Shown piece by piece: positions 52,765-61,873 of a stretch of 64,000 bases of DNA (position 1 is its first letter; each line of letters starts with the position of its first letter). The notes beneath the pieces were generated by a model. That model had not been told where the DNA came from, ran no database searches, and worked only from the letters and a program-made list of their open reading frames with translations. Location: NCBI RefSeq assembly GCF_918697865.1, contig NZ_CAKKMV010000002.1, forward strand, positions 124,001 to 188,000. Direction: 5' to 3'. Origin of the DNA: Massilia sp. Bi118. Lineage in GTDB: Bacteria > Pseudomonadota > Gammaproteobacteria > Burkholderiales > Burkholderiaceae_D. The translations under genes were made by a program, and so were the position numbers.

Positions 52765-54372
52765 ATGAGTTCCAGCATCGATCACGCACACGACCTGCAC
52801 GGTCATGACCACGCGCACGACCATGCGCACGACCACCCAACCGGCCTGCGCCGCTGGCTGTTCGCCACCAACCACAAGGACATCGGCACCCTGTACCTGT
52901 GGTTCTCGTTCACCATGCTGCTCTCGGGCGGCGTGCTGGCGCTGATGATCCGCACCGAGCTGTTCCAGCCCGGCCTGCAGTTCTTCCGTCCCGAGTTCTT
53001 CAACCAGCTGACCACCATGCACGGCATCGTGATGGTGTTCGGCGCGATCATGCCGGCCTTCGTCGGCTTCGCCAACTGGATGATCCCGCTGCAGGTGGGC
53101 GCTTCCGACATGGCCTTCGCGCGCATGAACAACTTCTCGTTCTGGCTGCTGCCGCCGGCCGCGATCCTGCTGGCCACGTCCTTCTTCGTGCCGGGCGGCG
53201 CCACCGCCGCCGGCTGGACCCTGTACGCACCGCTGTCGACCCAGATGGGCCCGGGCATGGACATGGCGATCTTCGCCCTGCACATCATGGGCGCGTCGTC
53301 GATCATGGGCTCGATCAACATCATCGTCACCATCCTGAACATGCGCGCGCCCGGCATGACCCTGATGAAGATGCCGATGTTCTGCTGGACCTGGCTGATC
53401 ACCGCCTACCTGCTGATCGCCGTGATGCCGGTGCTGGCAGGCGCCATCACCATGACCCTGACCGACCGCCACTTCGGCACCTCCTTCTTCAATGCGGCAG
53501 GCGGCGGCGACCCGGTCATGTACCAGCACATCTTCTGGTTCTTCGGCCACCCCGAGGTCTACATCATGATTCTGCCGGCCTTCGGCATCGTCTCGCAGAT
53601 CATCCCGGCCTTCGCCCGCAAGCCGCTGTTCGGCTATGCATCGATGGTGTACGCGACCGCGTCGATCGCGATCCTGTCCTTCATCGTCTGGGCCCACCAC
53701 ATGTTCACCACCGGCATGCCGGTGACCTCGCAGCTGTTCTTCATGTACGCCACCATGCTGATCGCGGTGCCGACCGGCGTGAAGGTGTTCAACTGGGTCG
53801 CCACCATGTGGAAGGGCTCGATGACCTTCGAGACGCCGATGCTGTTCGCGGTCGGCTTCATCTTCGTGTTCACCATGGGCGGCTTCACCGGCCTGATCCT
53901 GGCCGTGACCCCGATCGACATCCAGGTGCAGGACACCTATTACGTGGTGGCCCACTTCCACTACGTGCTGGTGGCCGGCTCGCTGTTCGCGCTGTTCGCC
54001 GGCTTCTACTACTGGGCCCCGAAATGGACCGGCCACATGTATCCGGAATTCCGCGGCAAGGTGCACTTCTGGGCCTCGCTGGTGACCTTTAACATCACCT
54101 TCTTCCCGATGCACTTCCTGGGCCTGGCCGGCATGCCGCGCCGCTATGCCGACTACGCCGTGCAGTTCACGGACTTCAACCAGATCGTGTCGATCGGCGC
54201 CTTCGGTTTCGGCCTGAGCCAGGTGTACTTCCTGTTCTTCGTGGTGATCCCGACCATCCGCGGCGGCCAGAAGGCGGACGCCAAGCCCTGGGAAGGCGCG
54301 GAAGGCCTGGAGTGGACCGTGCCGAGCCCGGCCCCGTTCCACACCTTCGAGAACCCGCCGCTGGTGAAGTGA
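52765..54372 (+). CDS. ctaD: Cytochrome c oxidase subunit I
   Basis: 535 residues with twelve transmembrane helices. Heme a, heme a3 and CuB ligands are present: [35 protein letters not shown] with the cross-linked His-Tyr site, [11 protein letters not shown] and [25 protein letters not shown]. The E in GHPE of the D-channel marks an A-type oxidase. The N-terminus has an unusual His/Asp-rich stretch ([16 protein letters not shown]) that may bind metal. It starts 24 nt after ctaC. Confidence 0.96.
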   Translation: MSSSIDHAHDLHGHDHAHDHAHDHPTGLRRWLFATNHKDIGTLYLWFSFTMLLSGGVLALMIRTELFQPGLQFFRPEFFNQLTTMHGIVMVFGAIMPAFVGFANWMIPLQVGASDMAFARMNNFSFWLLPPAAILLATSFFVPGGATAAGWTLYAPLSTQMGPGMDMAIFALHIMGASSIMGSINIIVTILNMRAPGMTLMKMPMFCWTWLITAYLLIAVMPVLAGAITMTLTDRHFGTSFFNAAGGGDPVMYQHIFWFFGHPEVYIMILPAFGIVSQIIPAFARKPLFGYASMVYATASIAILSFIVWAHHMFTTGMPVTSQLFFMYATMLIAVPTGVKVFNWVATMWKGSMTFETPMLFAVGFIFVFTMGGFTGLILAVTPIDIQVQDTYYVVAHFHYVLVAGSLFALFAGFYYWAPKWTGHMYPEFRGKVHFWASLVTFNITFFPMHFLGLAGMPRRYADYAVQFTDFNQIVSIGAFGFGLSQVYFLFFVVIPTIRGGQKADAKPWEGAEGLEWTVPSPAPFHTFENPPLVK

Positions 54373-54373
54373 G

Positions 54374-54508
54374 ATGATGATGGCTGAACATGGCCACGAG
54401 CGCGACGCGGCGCTGCGCAGGAAGAACAGGCGCACCGCTCTGCTGGTCGGCGGCCTCGCGCTGTTCTTCTTCGTGCTGCTGTTCGTCAAGCGGCTCTGGC
54501 TGAACTGA
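54374..54508 (+). CDS. Cytochrome oxidase small assembly protein
   Basis: 44 residues, MMMAEHGHERDAALRRKNRRTALLVGG followed by one helix LALFFFVLLFVKRLWLN. Tiny one-helix proteins of this type are placed between subunit I and the CtaG copper chaperone in betaproteobacterial cta operons. It overlaps neither gene: 1 nt after ctaD, 1 nt before ctaG. Confidence 0.8.
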   Translation: MMMAEHGHERDAALRRKNRRTALLVGGLALFFFVLLFVKRLWLN

Positions 54509-54509
54509 G

Positions 54510-55043
54510 ATGAACAAGCTGAACCGCACTACCTTCGTCAAGCTGGTGGTGGTGGCCTGCGTGATGTTCGGCTTCGGCTATGCGCTGGTGCCGGTCTACC
54601 GCCAAGTGTGCGAGGTGTTGGGGATCAACGTGCTGACGCAGAAGGACGGCACGGTGGAGCGGCCCGCCAACACCCAGGTCGACCTGGCGCGCACCATCAC
54701 CGTGGAACTCGACGGCAATGCGCAGGGGCCGTGGCGCTTCCGTCCGACCCAGCGCAGCATCGACGTGCACCCGGGCGAGATGGCGACCGTGGTCTACGAG
54801 GTCGTCAACACCCAGGCGCGCACCGTGAAGGCGCAAGCCATCCCGAGCTACGCGCCGCAGTCGGCGATGCCGCATTTTAAAAAGGTCGAGTGCTTCTGCT
54901 TCAAGGAGCAGGTCTTGAAGCCGAACGAGGCGCGCCAGATGCCGGTCGTGTTCTTCATCGATCCGGCGCTGCCGCGCGAAGTGAAGAACATCACGCTGTC
55001 GTACACCTTCTTCGAGGTGGGCGGCGCGGTGGCCAGCCAATGA
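54510..55043 (+). CDS. ctaG: Cytochrome c oxidase assembly protein CtaG (Cox11)
   Basis: 177 residues. A single N-terminal helix anchors a periplasmic copper-binding immunoglobulin-like domain. FGYALVPVYRQVCEVLGI is the Cox11 signature and the CuB-delivering pair is in KVECFCFKEQVL. PVVFFIDPALPREVKNITLSYTFF is the conserved end. It supplies copper to the CuB site of subunit I. Its stop overlaps the next ATG by 4 nt. Confidence 0.95.
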   Translation: MNKLNRTTFVKLVVVACVMFGFGYALVPVYRQVCEVLGINVLTQKDGTVERPANTQVDLARTITVELDGNAQGPWRFRPTQRSIDVHPGEMATVVYEVVNTQARTVKAQAIPSYAPQSAMPHFKKVECFCFKEQVLKPNEARQMPVVFFIDPALPREVKNITLSYTFFEVGGAVASQ

Positions 55044-55240
55044 GCGGGCCGAAAAAAGCCGGTTTCGGCGCCACGATGAAGGCCGTGTTCTGGTCCTTCT
55101 TCGGGGTCCGCAAGCGCAAGGATTACGAGCACGACGCCGCCAACCTGAACCCGGTCCATGTGATCCTGGGCGGCTTGATCGGCGTGGCGATCTTCATCGG
55201 CATCCTGCTGTTCGTGGTGCGGATGGCGGTCGCCAAATAA
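55040..55240 (+). CDS. DUF2970 small membrane protein
   Basis: 66 residues: a basic amphipathic start (KAVFWSFFGVRKRKDYEHDAANLNPVHVI) and one helix (LGGLIGVAIFIGILLFVVRMAV). This is the DUF2970 pattern found between ctaG and ctaE in betaproteobacteria. It is coupled to ctaG (ATGA). Its role in oxidase assembly is presumed, not shown. Confidence 0.87.
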   Translation: MSGPKKAGFGATMKAVFWSFFGVRKRKDYEHDAANLNPVHVILGGLIGVAIFIGILLFVVRMAVAK

Positions 55241-55307
55241 GTAAAAAGTAAAGAATCGAGCGGTATCGGAAATTCGACAAATCAGAAGTTCGTTTGAGGA
55301 GATGAGA

Positions 55308-56168
55308 ATGAGTTCGCCACACAATGCTGCGCCGTACTATTTCGTCCCCGGCCCCTCGCGGTGGCCGATGGCTGGCGGCTTTTCGATGCTCGCCACCATG
55401 GCCGGCGCCGCCGGCTGGGTCAATGGCGCTTCCTGGGGGCCGGGCGTGTGCGTCGCCGGCATCCTGGCCATGCTGGTGGTGCTGTACTTCTGGTTCGGCG
55501 ACGCCATCGGCGAATCGGAATCGGGTCAGTACGGCGCCCGCATCGACGCCTCCTACCGCTGGTCGATGAGCTGGTTCATCTTCTCGGAAGTGATGTTCTT
55601 CGGCGCCTTCTTCGGCGCGCTGTTCTACGCGCGGTCGATCACCATGCCGTGGCTGGCGGACCTCGACCACAAGGTCATCTGGCCGGACTTCGCGGGCCAC
55701 TGGGGCAACATCGGCCCGGCCGGCACCGTCGAGACCTTCAACACCATGGGCCCGTTCCCGATCCCGACCATCAACACCGCACTGCTGCTGACCTCGGGCG
55801 TCACGCTGACCATCGCTCACCACGCCCTGCGCGCCGGCCACCGCGCCCAAACCGCGATCTGGCTGTTCGCCACGATCCTGCTGGGCGCCGTCTTCATGGG
55901 CTTCCAGGCCTATGAGTACCACCATGCCTACACCGAACTGAACCTGAAGCTCACCTCGGGCATCTACGGTTCGACCTTCTTCATGCTGACCGGCTTCCAC
56001 GGCTTCCACGTGACCATGGGCGCGATCATGCTGTCGGTGGTGCTGTACCGCGTACTGAAAGGGCACTTCACGCCGGAGCACCACTTTGCCTTCGAGGGGG
56101 CTGCGTGGTACTGGCACTTCGTGGATGTGGTTTGGCTGGGTTTGTACGTGGTTGTGTACTGGCTGTAA
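55308..56168 (+). CDS. ctaE: Cytochrome c oxidase subunit III
   Basis: 286 residues with seven transmembrane helices. Family features are YYFVPGPSRWPMAGGFSML, FIFSEVMFFGAFFGALFYAR, GFQAYEYHHAYTELNLKLTSGIYGSTFFMLTGFHGFHVTMGAIML and WYWHFVDVVWLGLYVVVYW. It stabilises subunit I and its proton paths. The start at 55308 has GAGGAG 6 nt upstream; an ATG at 55302 overlaps it. Confidence 0.95.
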   Translation: MSSPHNAAPYYFVPGPSRWPMAGGFSMLATMAGAAGWVNGASWGPGVCVAGILAMLVVLYFWFGDAIGESESGQYGARIDASYRWSMSWFIFSEVMFFGAFFGALFYARSITMPWLADLDHKVIWPDFAGHWGNIGPAGTVETFNTMGPFPIPTINTALLLTSGVTLTIAHHALRAGHRAQTAIWLFATILLGAVFMGFQAYEYHHAYTELNLKLTSGIYGSTFFMLTGFHGFHVTMGAIMLSVVLYRVLKGHFTPEHHFAFEGAAWYWHFVDVVWLGLYVVVYWL

Positions 56169-56183
56169 TCCGAGGCTTCAAAA

Positions 56184-56271
56184 CGTCGTCCCCGCGGAGG
56201 CGGGGACCCAAGTTTGCATGCGTTTCGTTAGCTCAGGCAGAACTTGGGTCCCCGCCTTCGCGGGGACGACG
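56184..56271. repeat. REP/BIME element (family A), copy 4
   Basis: CGTCGTCCCCGCG-GGCGGGGACCCAAGTT faces AACTTGGGTCCCCGCC-CGCGGGGACGACG across about 25 bases. Here both arms have the C-rich stem, so the two halves are themselves complementary. It separates ctaE from the minus-strand DUF2909 gene. Confidence 0.87.
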
Positions 56272-56275
56272 GCTT

Positions 56276-56476
56276 TTAGCGAATCCCCGTAGGCTGTATC
56301 CACCCCATCTTGTACGAAAACAGCACCAGCAAGAACAGCGTGATCGACAAGCCCACGCGCATCGCCAGCGCCTGCACGGTGCGGTTGCTGCGGCCTTTGT
56401 CGCGCATCAGGAAGAACAGGGCGGAGGCCAGGCTGCCGATGATGAGCACGAAAGCGATGGCGACGACGATCTTCAT
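56276..56476 (-). CDS. DUF2909 twin-transmembrane protein
   Basis: 66 residues, MKIVVAIAFVLIIGSLASALFFLMRDKGRSNRTVQALAMRVGLSITLFLLVLFSYKMGWIQPTGIR: two helices joined by a basic loop, the DUF2909 pattern. It is encoded on the opposite strand inside the cta cluster, 36 nt from the SURF1 start and divergent from it. Its association with oxidase clusters suggests a role in assembly, unproven. Confidence 0.85.
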   Translation of the reverse strand: MKIVVAIAFVLIIGSLASALFFLMRDKGRSNRTVQALAMRVGLSITLFLLVLFSYKMGWIQPTGIR

Positions 56477-56512
56477 GGTGTGTCCTGAAATGGCAAAGTG
56501 ATATTCAATTGT

Positions 56513-57250
56513 ATGCGACTTCGCTTCCGTTTCAGGACCATTCCTTTCCTCGCCACCCTCATTCTCGTGCTGCTCGGGATCGCGCTCGGCAACTGGCAAA
56601 CCCGCCGCGCGGCCGAGAAAACCGTACTGCAGGCCAGGCTCGAGCAGGGCATGGCTGCAGCCCCGCTAACGCTGGACGGCAGCCCGGTCGACCCCGCGCG
56701 CATCGAGTTCCACAGCGTTCTGGTAAAGGGCGAATTCGTCCCCAACTGGCCGCTGTTCCTGGACAACCGGCCGCAGGCAGGCCGCACCGGATTCATTCTG
56801 CTGATGCCGTTTAAAATAGCGGGATCGAACAAGGCCGTCCTCGTCGCGCGCGGCTGGCTGCCGCGCAATATGGCCGAGCACGACCGCCTGCCGCCATACA
56901 CCACGCCGGCTGGACCAGTGAGGATCGAGGGCAGGGCGGTGCGCCAGCTGGCCCGCGTGATGCAGCTGGGGACGCCGGCGCCTTTGCAACCGGAGGCGAT
57001 CGTGCAGAACACCGGGCCGGGCGAGGTGGCGCGCGCCAGCGGCCTGGACCTGCTGCCGGTCGTGGTCGAACAGACTGGTCCGGCTACCCCCGGCGAGGGC
57101 CTGCTGCGCGACTGGCCCGCGCCCAGCACGGACATAGCCCGCCACAAGGGCTACGCCGTGCAGTGGTACGCACTGGCCGCGATGGCCTTCCTATTTTTTG
57201 TGATAACAGGATTTCGAAGTGGAAGAAGCAAAACCAAACAATCCGGCTGA
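56513..57250 (+). CDS. SURF1-family cytochrome oxidase assembly protein
   Basis: 245 residues. Helix-loop-helix topology: an N-terminal helix (IPFLATLILVLLGIALGNW) followed by the conserved GNWQTRRAAEK, a periplasmic domain with RTGFILLMPF and VARGWLPR, and a C-terminal helix (YAVQWYALAAMAFLFFVITGF). SURF1 aids heme a insertion into subunit I. No clear ribosome-binding site precedes the ATG. It overlaps the next gene by 32 nt. Confidence 0.9.
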   Translation: MRLRFRFRTIPFLATLILVLLGIALGNWQTRRAAEKTVLQARLEQGMAAAPLTLDGSPVDPARIEFHSVLVKGEFVPNWPLFLDNRPQAGRTGFILLMPFKIAGSNKAVLVARGWLPRNMAEHDRLPPYTTPAGPVRIEGRAVRQLARVMQLGTPAPLQPEAIVQNTGPGEVARASGLDLLPVVVEQTGPATPGEGLLRDWPAPSTDIARHKGYAVQWYALAAMAFLFFVITGFRSGRSKTKQSG

Positions 57251-57833
57251 ACCCAAACAACGCAAGCGCGGCCGCTGGATGCTCTGGCTGGTGCTGCTGG
57301 TCTGCGCCTCGCCGATGATCGCGTCGTACTTCACCTTCTACGTGCTCAAGCCGGAAAAGCGCAACAACTACGGCACCCTGATCGACCAGCGCGCGCACCC
57401 GATTCCGGCGATGGCAACCACCACCCTGGACGGCAAGCCGGCCGCGCTCGAGCAGTTCAAGGGCAAGTGGATCATGCTGATGGCGGCGCCGGGCGCCTGC
57501 GACGAAGCCTGCCGCAAGCAGCTGTTCGCGATGCGCCAGCTGCGCACCATGCAGGGCAAGGAGATGGAGCGCATCGAACGGGTCTGGCTGATCACGGATA
57601 GCGAGCCGCTCGACACCATCGTGATCCGCGAATTCGACGGCACCCACATGCTGCGCGCCGATGCGCAGGCCGTCAAAAATTGGCTGCCGGTGGATCCAGG
57701 CACCGGCGTGTCCGACCACATCTACATGATCGACCCGCTGGGTCACCTGATGATGCGCTTCCCGAAGGACCCGGAGCCGCGCAAGGTGCACAAGGATATC
57801 TACAAGCTGCTGAAGGCTTCCGCGGTCGGCTGA
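57219..57833 (+). CDS. Membrane-anchored SCO/thioredoxin-like protein in the cta cluster
   Basis: 204 residues from a GTG start inside the SURF1 gene. A basic N-terminus and one helix (MLWLVLLVCASPMIASYFTFYVL) anchor a periplasmic thioredoxin-like domain. KWIMLMAAPGACDEACRKQLFAMRQLRTMQGKEMERIERVWLITD resembles SCO proteins with a CxxxC pair, and YMIDPLGHLMMRFPKDPEPRKVHKDIYKLLK is the fold's end. It may reduce or metallate CuA cysteines together with the SCO protein encoded downstream. Confidence 0.8.
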   Translation: MEEAKPNNPAEPKQRKRGRWMLWLVLLVCASPMIASYFTFYVLKPEKRNNYGTLIDQRAHPIPAMATTTLDGKPAALEQFKGKWIMLMAAPGACDEACRKQLFAMRQLRTMQGKEMERIERVWLITDSEPLDTIVIREFDGTHMLRADAQAVKNWLPVDPGTGVSDHIYMIDPLGHLMMRFPKDPEPRKVHKDIYKLLKASAVG

Positions 57834-57855
57834 GCGCATTGAAACTGAGTCAAGA

Positions 57856-59010
57856 ATGCAAGCCTCGAATTTCATCCTGCTGGCCCTGACCGGCATCCTG
57901 GCCGCTTCCGTGCCGCTGTCCATGGTCTGGATGGCGACCGGCTCCCGCCGCTACCGCAAGCTGGCCTGGGTCATCGTCTTCTTCACCTTCGACCTGATCG
58001 TGTTCGGCGGCTTCACGCGCCTGACGGATTCCGGCCTGGGCTGCCCCGACTGGCCGGGCTGCTACGGCGAAGCGAATCCTTTCCTGGCGCACGAACACAT
58101 CGCCGCCGCCGAGGCCCTGATGCCGACCGGTCCGGTGACGAAAATGAAAGCCTGGATCGAAATGATCCACCGCTTCCTGGCGATGGGCATCGGCTTCCTG
58201 ATCATCGGGCTGATGGTGGCGTCCTGGCTGGCATGGCGCCGCTCGAAGGGGCGCGCAGCCTCGCCCTGGCTGCCGACCCTGCTGTTCGTCTGGGTTTGCG
58301 TGCAGGGCGCGTTCGGCGCCTGGACCGTGACCCTGAAGCTGCAGCCGGTCATCGTGACCCTGCACCTGTTGTTCGGCATAACCCTGCTCGCCCTGGCGGC
58401 CTGGCTGGGCGGCCGCGAGGATTATCTTCTGCATCCGGCGCCGGCGCTGGCCCCTGCCGATGCCTTGAAACTCCGCCGTTTGCGGCCGCTGGCCTGGTTG
58501 GCCGGAGCCGTTCTGCTGGTCCAGCTGGCCCTGGGCGGGTGGGTAAGTACCAATTATGCGACGCTTGCCTGCAACGACTTTCCACTCTGCCAAGGACAAA
58601 TTGTCCCAGACATGGACTTCGAACACGGCTTCACTTTGTGGCGCGAGCTCGGCAAAACCGCCGCCGGCCACTACCTGCCGTTCTCGGCCCTGACCGCCAT
58701 CCACTGGGTGCACCGCAACTTTGCCGCAGTGGTGGTGCTGGTTCTTGGCCTTGCCGCCTGGCGCGCCTGGCGCTTGCCGGGCCTGCACGGCACCGCGCGC
58801 AACCTTGTTCTAGTATTATCGGCGCAGGCCTTCACGGGTATCGCGACCGTGTTTTTCAGTTTCCCGCTTGCCATCGCCGTGCTGCATAACGCCGGGGCGG
58901 CGCTCCTTGTCCTGCTGGTGACCATGTTAAACTACAAGGTACAGTATCAACTCGGATCGAAGTCGCCGACCCATGCTCACGCAGCAGCGGCGTCCGCGGG
59001 CCATTCATGA
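57856..59010 (+). CDS. ctaA: Heme A synthase (CtaA/COX15)
   Basis: 384 residues with eight helices. It oxidises the C8 methyl of heme O to a formyl to give heme [24 protein letters not shown] contains the first cysteine pair. [40 protein letters not shown] and [14 protein letters not shown] carry the heme-ligand histidines. CNDFPLCQG is the second cysteine pair, as in the type with four cysteines. It overlaps ctaB by 4 nt. Confidence 0.94.
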   Translation: MQASNFILLALTGILAASVPLSMVWMATGSRRYRKLAWVIVFFTFDLIVFGGFTRLTDSGLGCPDWPGCYGEANPFLAHEHIAAAEALMPTGPVTKMKAWIEMIHRFLAMGIGFLIIGLMVASWLAWRRSKGRAASPWLPTLLFVWVCVQGAFGAWTVTLKLQPVIVTLHLLFGITLLALAAWLGGREDYLLHPAPALAPADALKLRRLRPLAWLAGAVLLVQLALGGWVSTNYATLACNDFPLCQGQIVPDMDFEHGFTLWRELGKTAAGHYLPFSALTAIHWVHRNFAAVVVLVLGLAAWRAWRLPGLHGTARNLVLVLSAQAFTGIATVFFSFPLAIAVLHNAGAALLVLLVTMLNYKVQYQLGSKSPTHAHAAAASAGHS

Positions 59011-59900
59011 TTACCCAAACCGCAACCCATAAACCGCCCAGCCGCATCTCGCAGTACTGGGCGCTGACCAAGCCGCGCGTCACCCAGCTGGCCGTGTTCT
59101 GCGCCGTGATCGGCATGTTCCTGGCCACCGACGGCTTCCCAGGCTGGCACGTGCTGTTCTGGGCCACGCTCGGCATCTGGCTGCTGGCCGGCGCCGCCTT
59201 TGCCGTCAACTGCCTGATCGAGGCGGAAGTGGACGCCCGCATGGCCCGCACCGCGCGCCGTGCCACCGCGATGGGCGAACTGTCGACCACCCAGACCCTG
59301 ATCTTTTCCGCCATTCTCGGCGGCCTGGGCATGGGCGTCCTGTACACGATGGTCAATCCGCTGACCATGTGGCTGACCTTCGTCACCTTCGTCGGCTATG
59401 CGCTGATCTATACCGTCCTGCTCAAGCCGAACACGCCGCAGAACATCGTGATCGGCGGCCTGTCCGGCGCGATGCCGCCGGCGCTGGGCTGGGCCGCGGT
59501 CGCCAACACCGTGCCGATGGAAGCCTGGCTGCTGGTGCTGATCATCTTCGTCTGGACCCCGCCGCACTTCTGGGCGCTGGCCATGTACCGCCGCGACGAC
59601 TACGTGCGCTCCGGCCTGCCGATGATGCCGGTCACCCACGGCATGAAGTACACCGGCCAGCAGGTCTGGCTGTACTCGATCGCGCTGGCCGCCTGCACCC
59701 TGTTCCCGTTCGCGGTCGGCATGAGCGGCCTGCTGTACCTGGCGGCGGCCATCGGCCTGAACGCCGTGTTCCTGCGCTACGGCTGGCTGGTGCACAAGCG
59801 CTACAGCGACCAGATCGCGCGCAAGGCCTTCGCCTGGTCCATCGTCTATCTGTCGCTGCTGTTCGCTGCTTTGCTGGTCGACCACTACTTCAAGTTCTGA
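59007..59900 (+). CDS. ctaB: Heme O synthase (protoheme IX farnesyltransferase)
   Basis: 297 residues with about nine helices. It transfers farnesyl from farnesyl diphosphate, made by the ispA product, to protoheme. [44 protein letters not shown] and [30 protein letters not shown] are UbiA-superfamily CtaB signatures. [30 protein letters not shown] is also diagnostic. It starts inside ctaA (ATGA) and is followed 1 nt later by the SCO gene. Confidence 0.95.
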   Translation: MITQTATHKPPSRISQYWALTKPRVTQLAVFCAVIGMFLATDGFPGWHVLFWATLGIWLLAGAAFAVNCLIEAEVDARMARTARRATAMGELSTTQTLIFSAILGGLGMGVLYTMVNPLTMWLTFVTFVGYALIYTVLLKPNTPQNIVIGGLSGAMPPALGWAAVANTVPMEAWLLVLIIFVWTPPHFWALAMYRRDDYVRSGLPMMPVTHGMKYTGQQVWLYSIALAACTLFPFAVGMSGLLYLAAAIGLNAVFLRYGWLVHKRYSDQIARKAFAWSIVYLSLLFAALLVDHYFKF

Positions 59901-59901
59901 G

Positions 59902-60501
59902 ATGAAAAAACTGCTGCCCACGCTTGTCGCCGCCTGCGCCCTGGCGCTCTCCGTCACCGCATGCGACAAGCTGCCGGGCAAGCAGGCCGGCAGCTTCCAG
60001 AACACCGACGTCACCGGCCTCGATTACGCCAAGGGCTTCTCGCTCACCGACCACACCGGCAAGCCGCGCACCCTGGCCGACTACAAGGGCAAGGTGGTGG
60101 TGGTCTTCTTCGGCTACACCCAGTGCCCGGACGTCTGCCCGACCACGATGGCGGAAATGGCCGGCGTGATGCAGAAGCTCGGCCCGCAGGCCGACCAGGT
60201 GCAGGTGCTGTTCATCACCCTCGACCCCGAACGCGACACCCAGCCGCTGCTGGCCAGCTATGTGCCGGCCTTCGACAAGCGCTTCGTCGGCCTGTACGGC
60301 ACGCCGGAGCAGACCGCGAAGACCGCCAAGGACTTCAAGGTGTTCTATTCGAAGGTGCCGGGCAAGGACCCGGGCAGCTACACCATCGACCACATGGCCG
60401 GCAGCTATGTGTTCGACAGGGACGGCAGGCTGCGCCTGTTCATCCGCCACGGCGGTGGGGCTGACGCAATCGTCCACGACATCAAGCAGCTATTATCCTG
60501 A
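59902..60501 (+). CDS. SCO1/SenC-family copper chaperone lipoprotein
   Basis: 199 residues. The N-terminus MKKLLPTLVAACALALSVTACDK has a lipobox ending VTAC. The thioredoxin-like domain carries the copper site GYTQCPDVCPTTMAEM (CxxxC) and the distal His in TIDHMAGSYVFD. It delivers copper to the CuA site of subunit II. The stop codon lies within a 7-bp inverted repeat. Confidence 0.94.
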   Translation: MKKLLPTLVAACALALSVTACDKLPGKQAGSFQNTDVTGLDYAKGFSLTDHTGKPRTLADYKGKVVVVFFGYTQCPDVCPTTMAEMAGVMQKLGPQADQVQVLFITLDPERDTQPLLASYVPAFDKRFVGLYGTPEQTAKTAKDFKVFYSKVPGKDPGSYTIDHMAGSYVFDRDGRLRLFIRHGGGADAIVHDIKQLLS

Positions 60502-60517
60502 TATCGCCAACGATATC
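60500..60517. other. Inverted repeat between the SCO gene and the AI-2E exporter gene
   Basis: GATATCG (60500-60506) and CGATATC (60511-60517) pair perfectly around CCAA. It includes the SCO stop codon and ends 10 nt before the next ATG. It is followed by GGGGTAAGG, not T residues, so it may shape translation of the next gene instead of terminating. Confidence 0.45.
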
Positions 60518-60527
60518 GGGGTAAGGG

Positions 60528-61598
60528 ATGGATCAGCGACCAGGAAAAAATACAACCCGCGCCGCTGCCGTCATCCTCCTCACGCTCGGCTGCCTGTATG
60601 TCCTGCGTCCCTTCCTGGCTGCGATCCTGTTCGCGGCCGCCGTCGTCATCTCGTCCTGGCCCCTCTACCTGCGGCTAAGACTGCGCATGCGCGGCCGCCG
60701 CACGCTGGCCGCGCTGACCATGACTCTCACGCTGACCCTGCTGGTGGTGATCCCGCTGGCCCTGGTCGCCTGGAACCTCGCCGACAACGCCGCTGCCGCC
60801 TTCGAGGAACTACGCAAGCTGAGCGCCGGTGACCTGCACCCGCCGGCGTGGGTGCGCGGCTTGCCACTGGTCGGCGAACAGCTGCACGTCTACCTGAACG
60901 AACTCCTCGCCAGCCGCGACCGCATGATGGAGCTCGCGAAGCGCATGGCCGAGCCGGCGCGCAATGTACTGGTGGCCGGCGGCCTCGTACTGGGCACCGG
61001 CGTCGTCCAGATGGCGCTGGCGGCTTTTGTGAGCTTCTTCTTCTACCGCGACGGCGAAGCGCTGAAGACCGTGATCGCCGCCGCCATGAAGCGCATCATG
61101 AACGAGGAGGCCGAGGCGGTCACCGACACCGTCGCCAACACCGTGCGCGGCGTGATGTACGGCCTGCTGGGCACGGCCCTGGCCCAGGCCCTGGTGGCGG
61201 CGATCGGCTTCGCCATCGCCGGCGTGCCGGCCGTGCTGCTGCTGTCGGTGCTGGTGTTCGTCTCATCCCTGATACCGGTCGGCCCGCCCGTGATCTGGGG
61301 CGGCGCGGCGATCTGGCTGTTCGCCCAGGGCAGCACCGGCTGGGGCATTTTCATGCTGGTCTGGGGCTTCTTCGTGATCAGCGGCGTCGACAACGTGGTG
61401 CGGCCGATGCTGATCAGCCGCGGGTCGAGCCTGCCGTTCCTGCTGACCTTACTGGGCGTGCTGGGCGGGGTGATCGCGTTCGGGTTTGTCGGCTTGTTCA
61501 TTGGGCCGACTTTGCTGGCGGTGGGGTATTCCTTGATGAGTGGGTGGACGCATACGCGGAATCCGATCGTGAAGCAGGAGGGACAAGCGGAGCCTTAG
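60528..61598 (+). CDS. AI-2E family transporter (PerM/YdiK-like)
   Basis: 356 residues with about eight helices. VILLTLGCLYVLRPFLAAILFAAAVVISSWPLYLRL, YGLLGTALAQALVAAIGFAIAGVPAVLLLSVLVFVSSLIPVGPPVIWGG and VRPMLISRGSSLPFLLTLLGVLGGVIAFGFVGLFIGPTLLAVGYSL are family hallmarks. Members include TqsA and sodium/proton antiporters, so autoinducer-2 transport is not certain. The ATG has GTAAGG upstream. It trails the cta cluster by 26 nt. Confidence 0.9.
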   Translation: MDQRPGKNTTRAAAVILLTLGCLYVLRPFLAAILFAAAVVISSWPLYLRLRLRMRGRRTLAALTMTLTLTLLVVIPLALVAWNLADNAAAAFEELRKLSAGDLHPPAWVRGLPLVGEQLHVYLNELLASRDRMMELAKRMAEPARNVLVAGGLVLGTGVVQMALAAFVSFFFYRDGEALKTVIAAAMKRIMNEEAEAVTDTVANTVRGVMYGLLGTALAQALVAAIGFAIAGVPAVLLLSVLVFVSSLIPVGPPVIWGGAAIWLFAQGSTGWGIFMLVWGFFVISGVDNVVRPMLISRGSSLPFLLTLLGVLGGVIAFGFVGLFIGPTLLAVGYSLMSGWTHTRNPIVKQEGQAEP

Positions 61599-61666
61599 TC
61601 GTGAGATTTGGTGCATTTTTTCCCGTAAAAGGCATGCTATCGTTGGGAGCTACGGAGGAGAACAGC

Positions 61667-61873
61667 ATGCAATTTCCAAGTGAACCGACGTTCGCTGACA
61701 GACTCGTCCTGCTGACCAGGAGCTTCCGCTATCGCTGCGGTCCGATGATGTTGTTGGCGGCGCTGTTCATGGCCAAGGACTCGCCGCGGTTCCAGGCGTT
61801 CGGCATCGCGATGTTGGGGTGGGTCTTGCTCGAAGGCGTCCTCAAGCTTTGCATCGATGCACGCAAGGACTGA
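61667..61873 (+). CDS. Small protein of unknown function, 68 aa
   Basis: MQFPSEPTFADRLVLLTRSFRYRCGP is followed by MMLLAALFMAKDSPRF and FGIAMLGWVLLEGVLKLCI, giving one or two short hydrophobic helices. GGAGGAG lies about 7 nt upstream of the ATG, which supports translation. No family recognised. Confidence 0.55.
   Translation: MQFPSEPTFADRLVLLTRSFRYRCGPMMLLAALFMAKDSPRFQAFGIAMLGWVLLEGVLKLCIDARKD

Noticed and set aside
51565..54489. A 974-codon open frame antisense to ctaC and ctaD
   Set aside because: It lies opposite two unmistakable oxidase genes. Its composition is that of a shadow frame (His/Asp/Gln/Arg-rich), with no plausible start signal.
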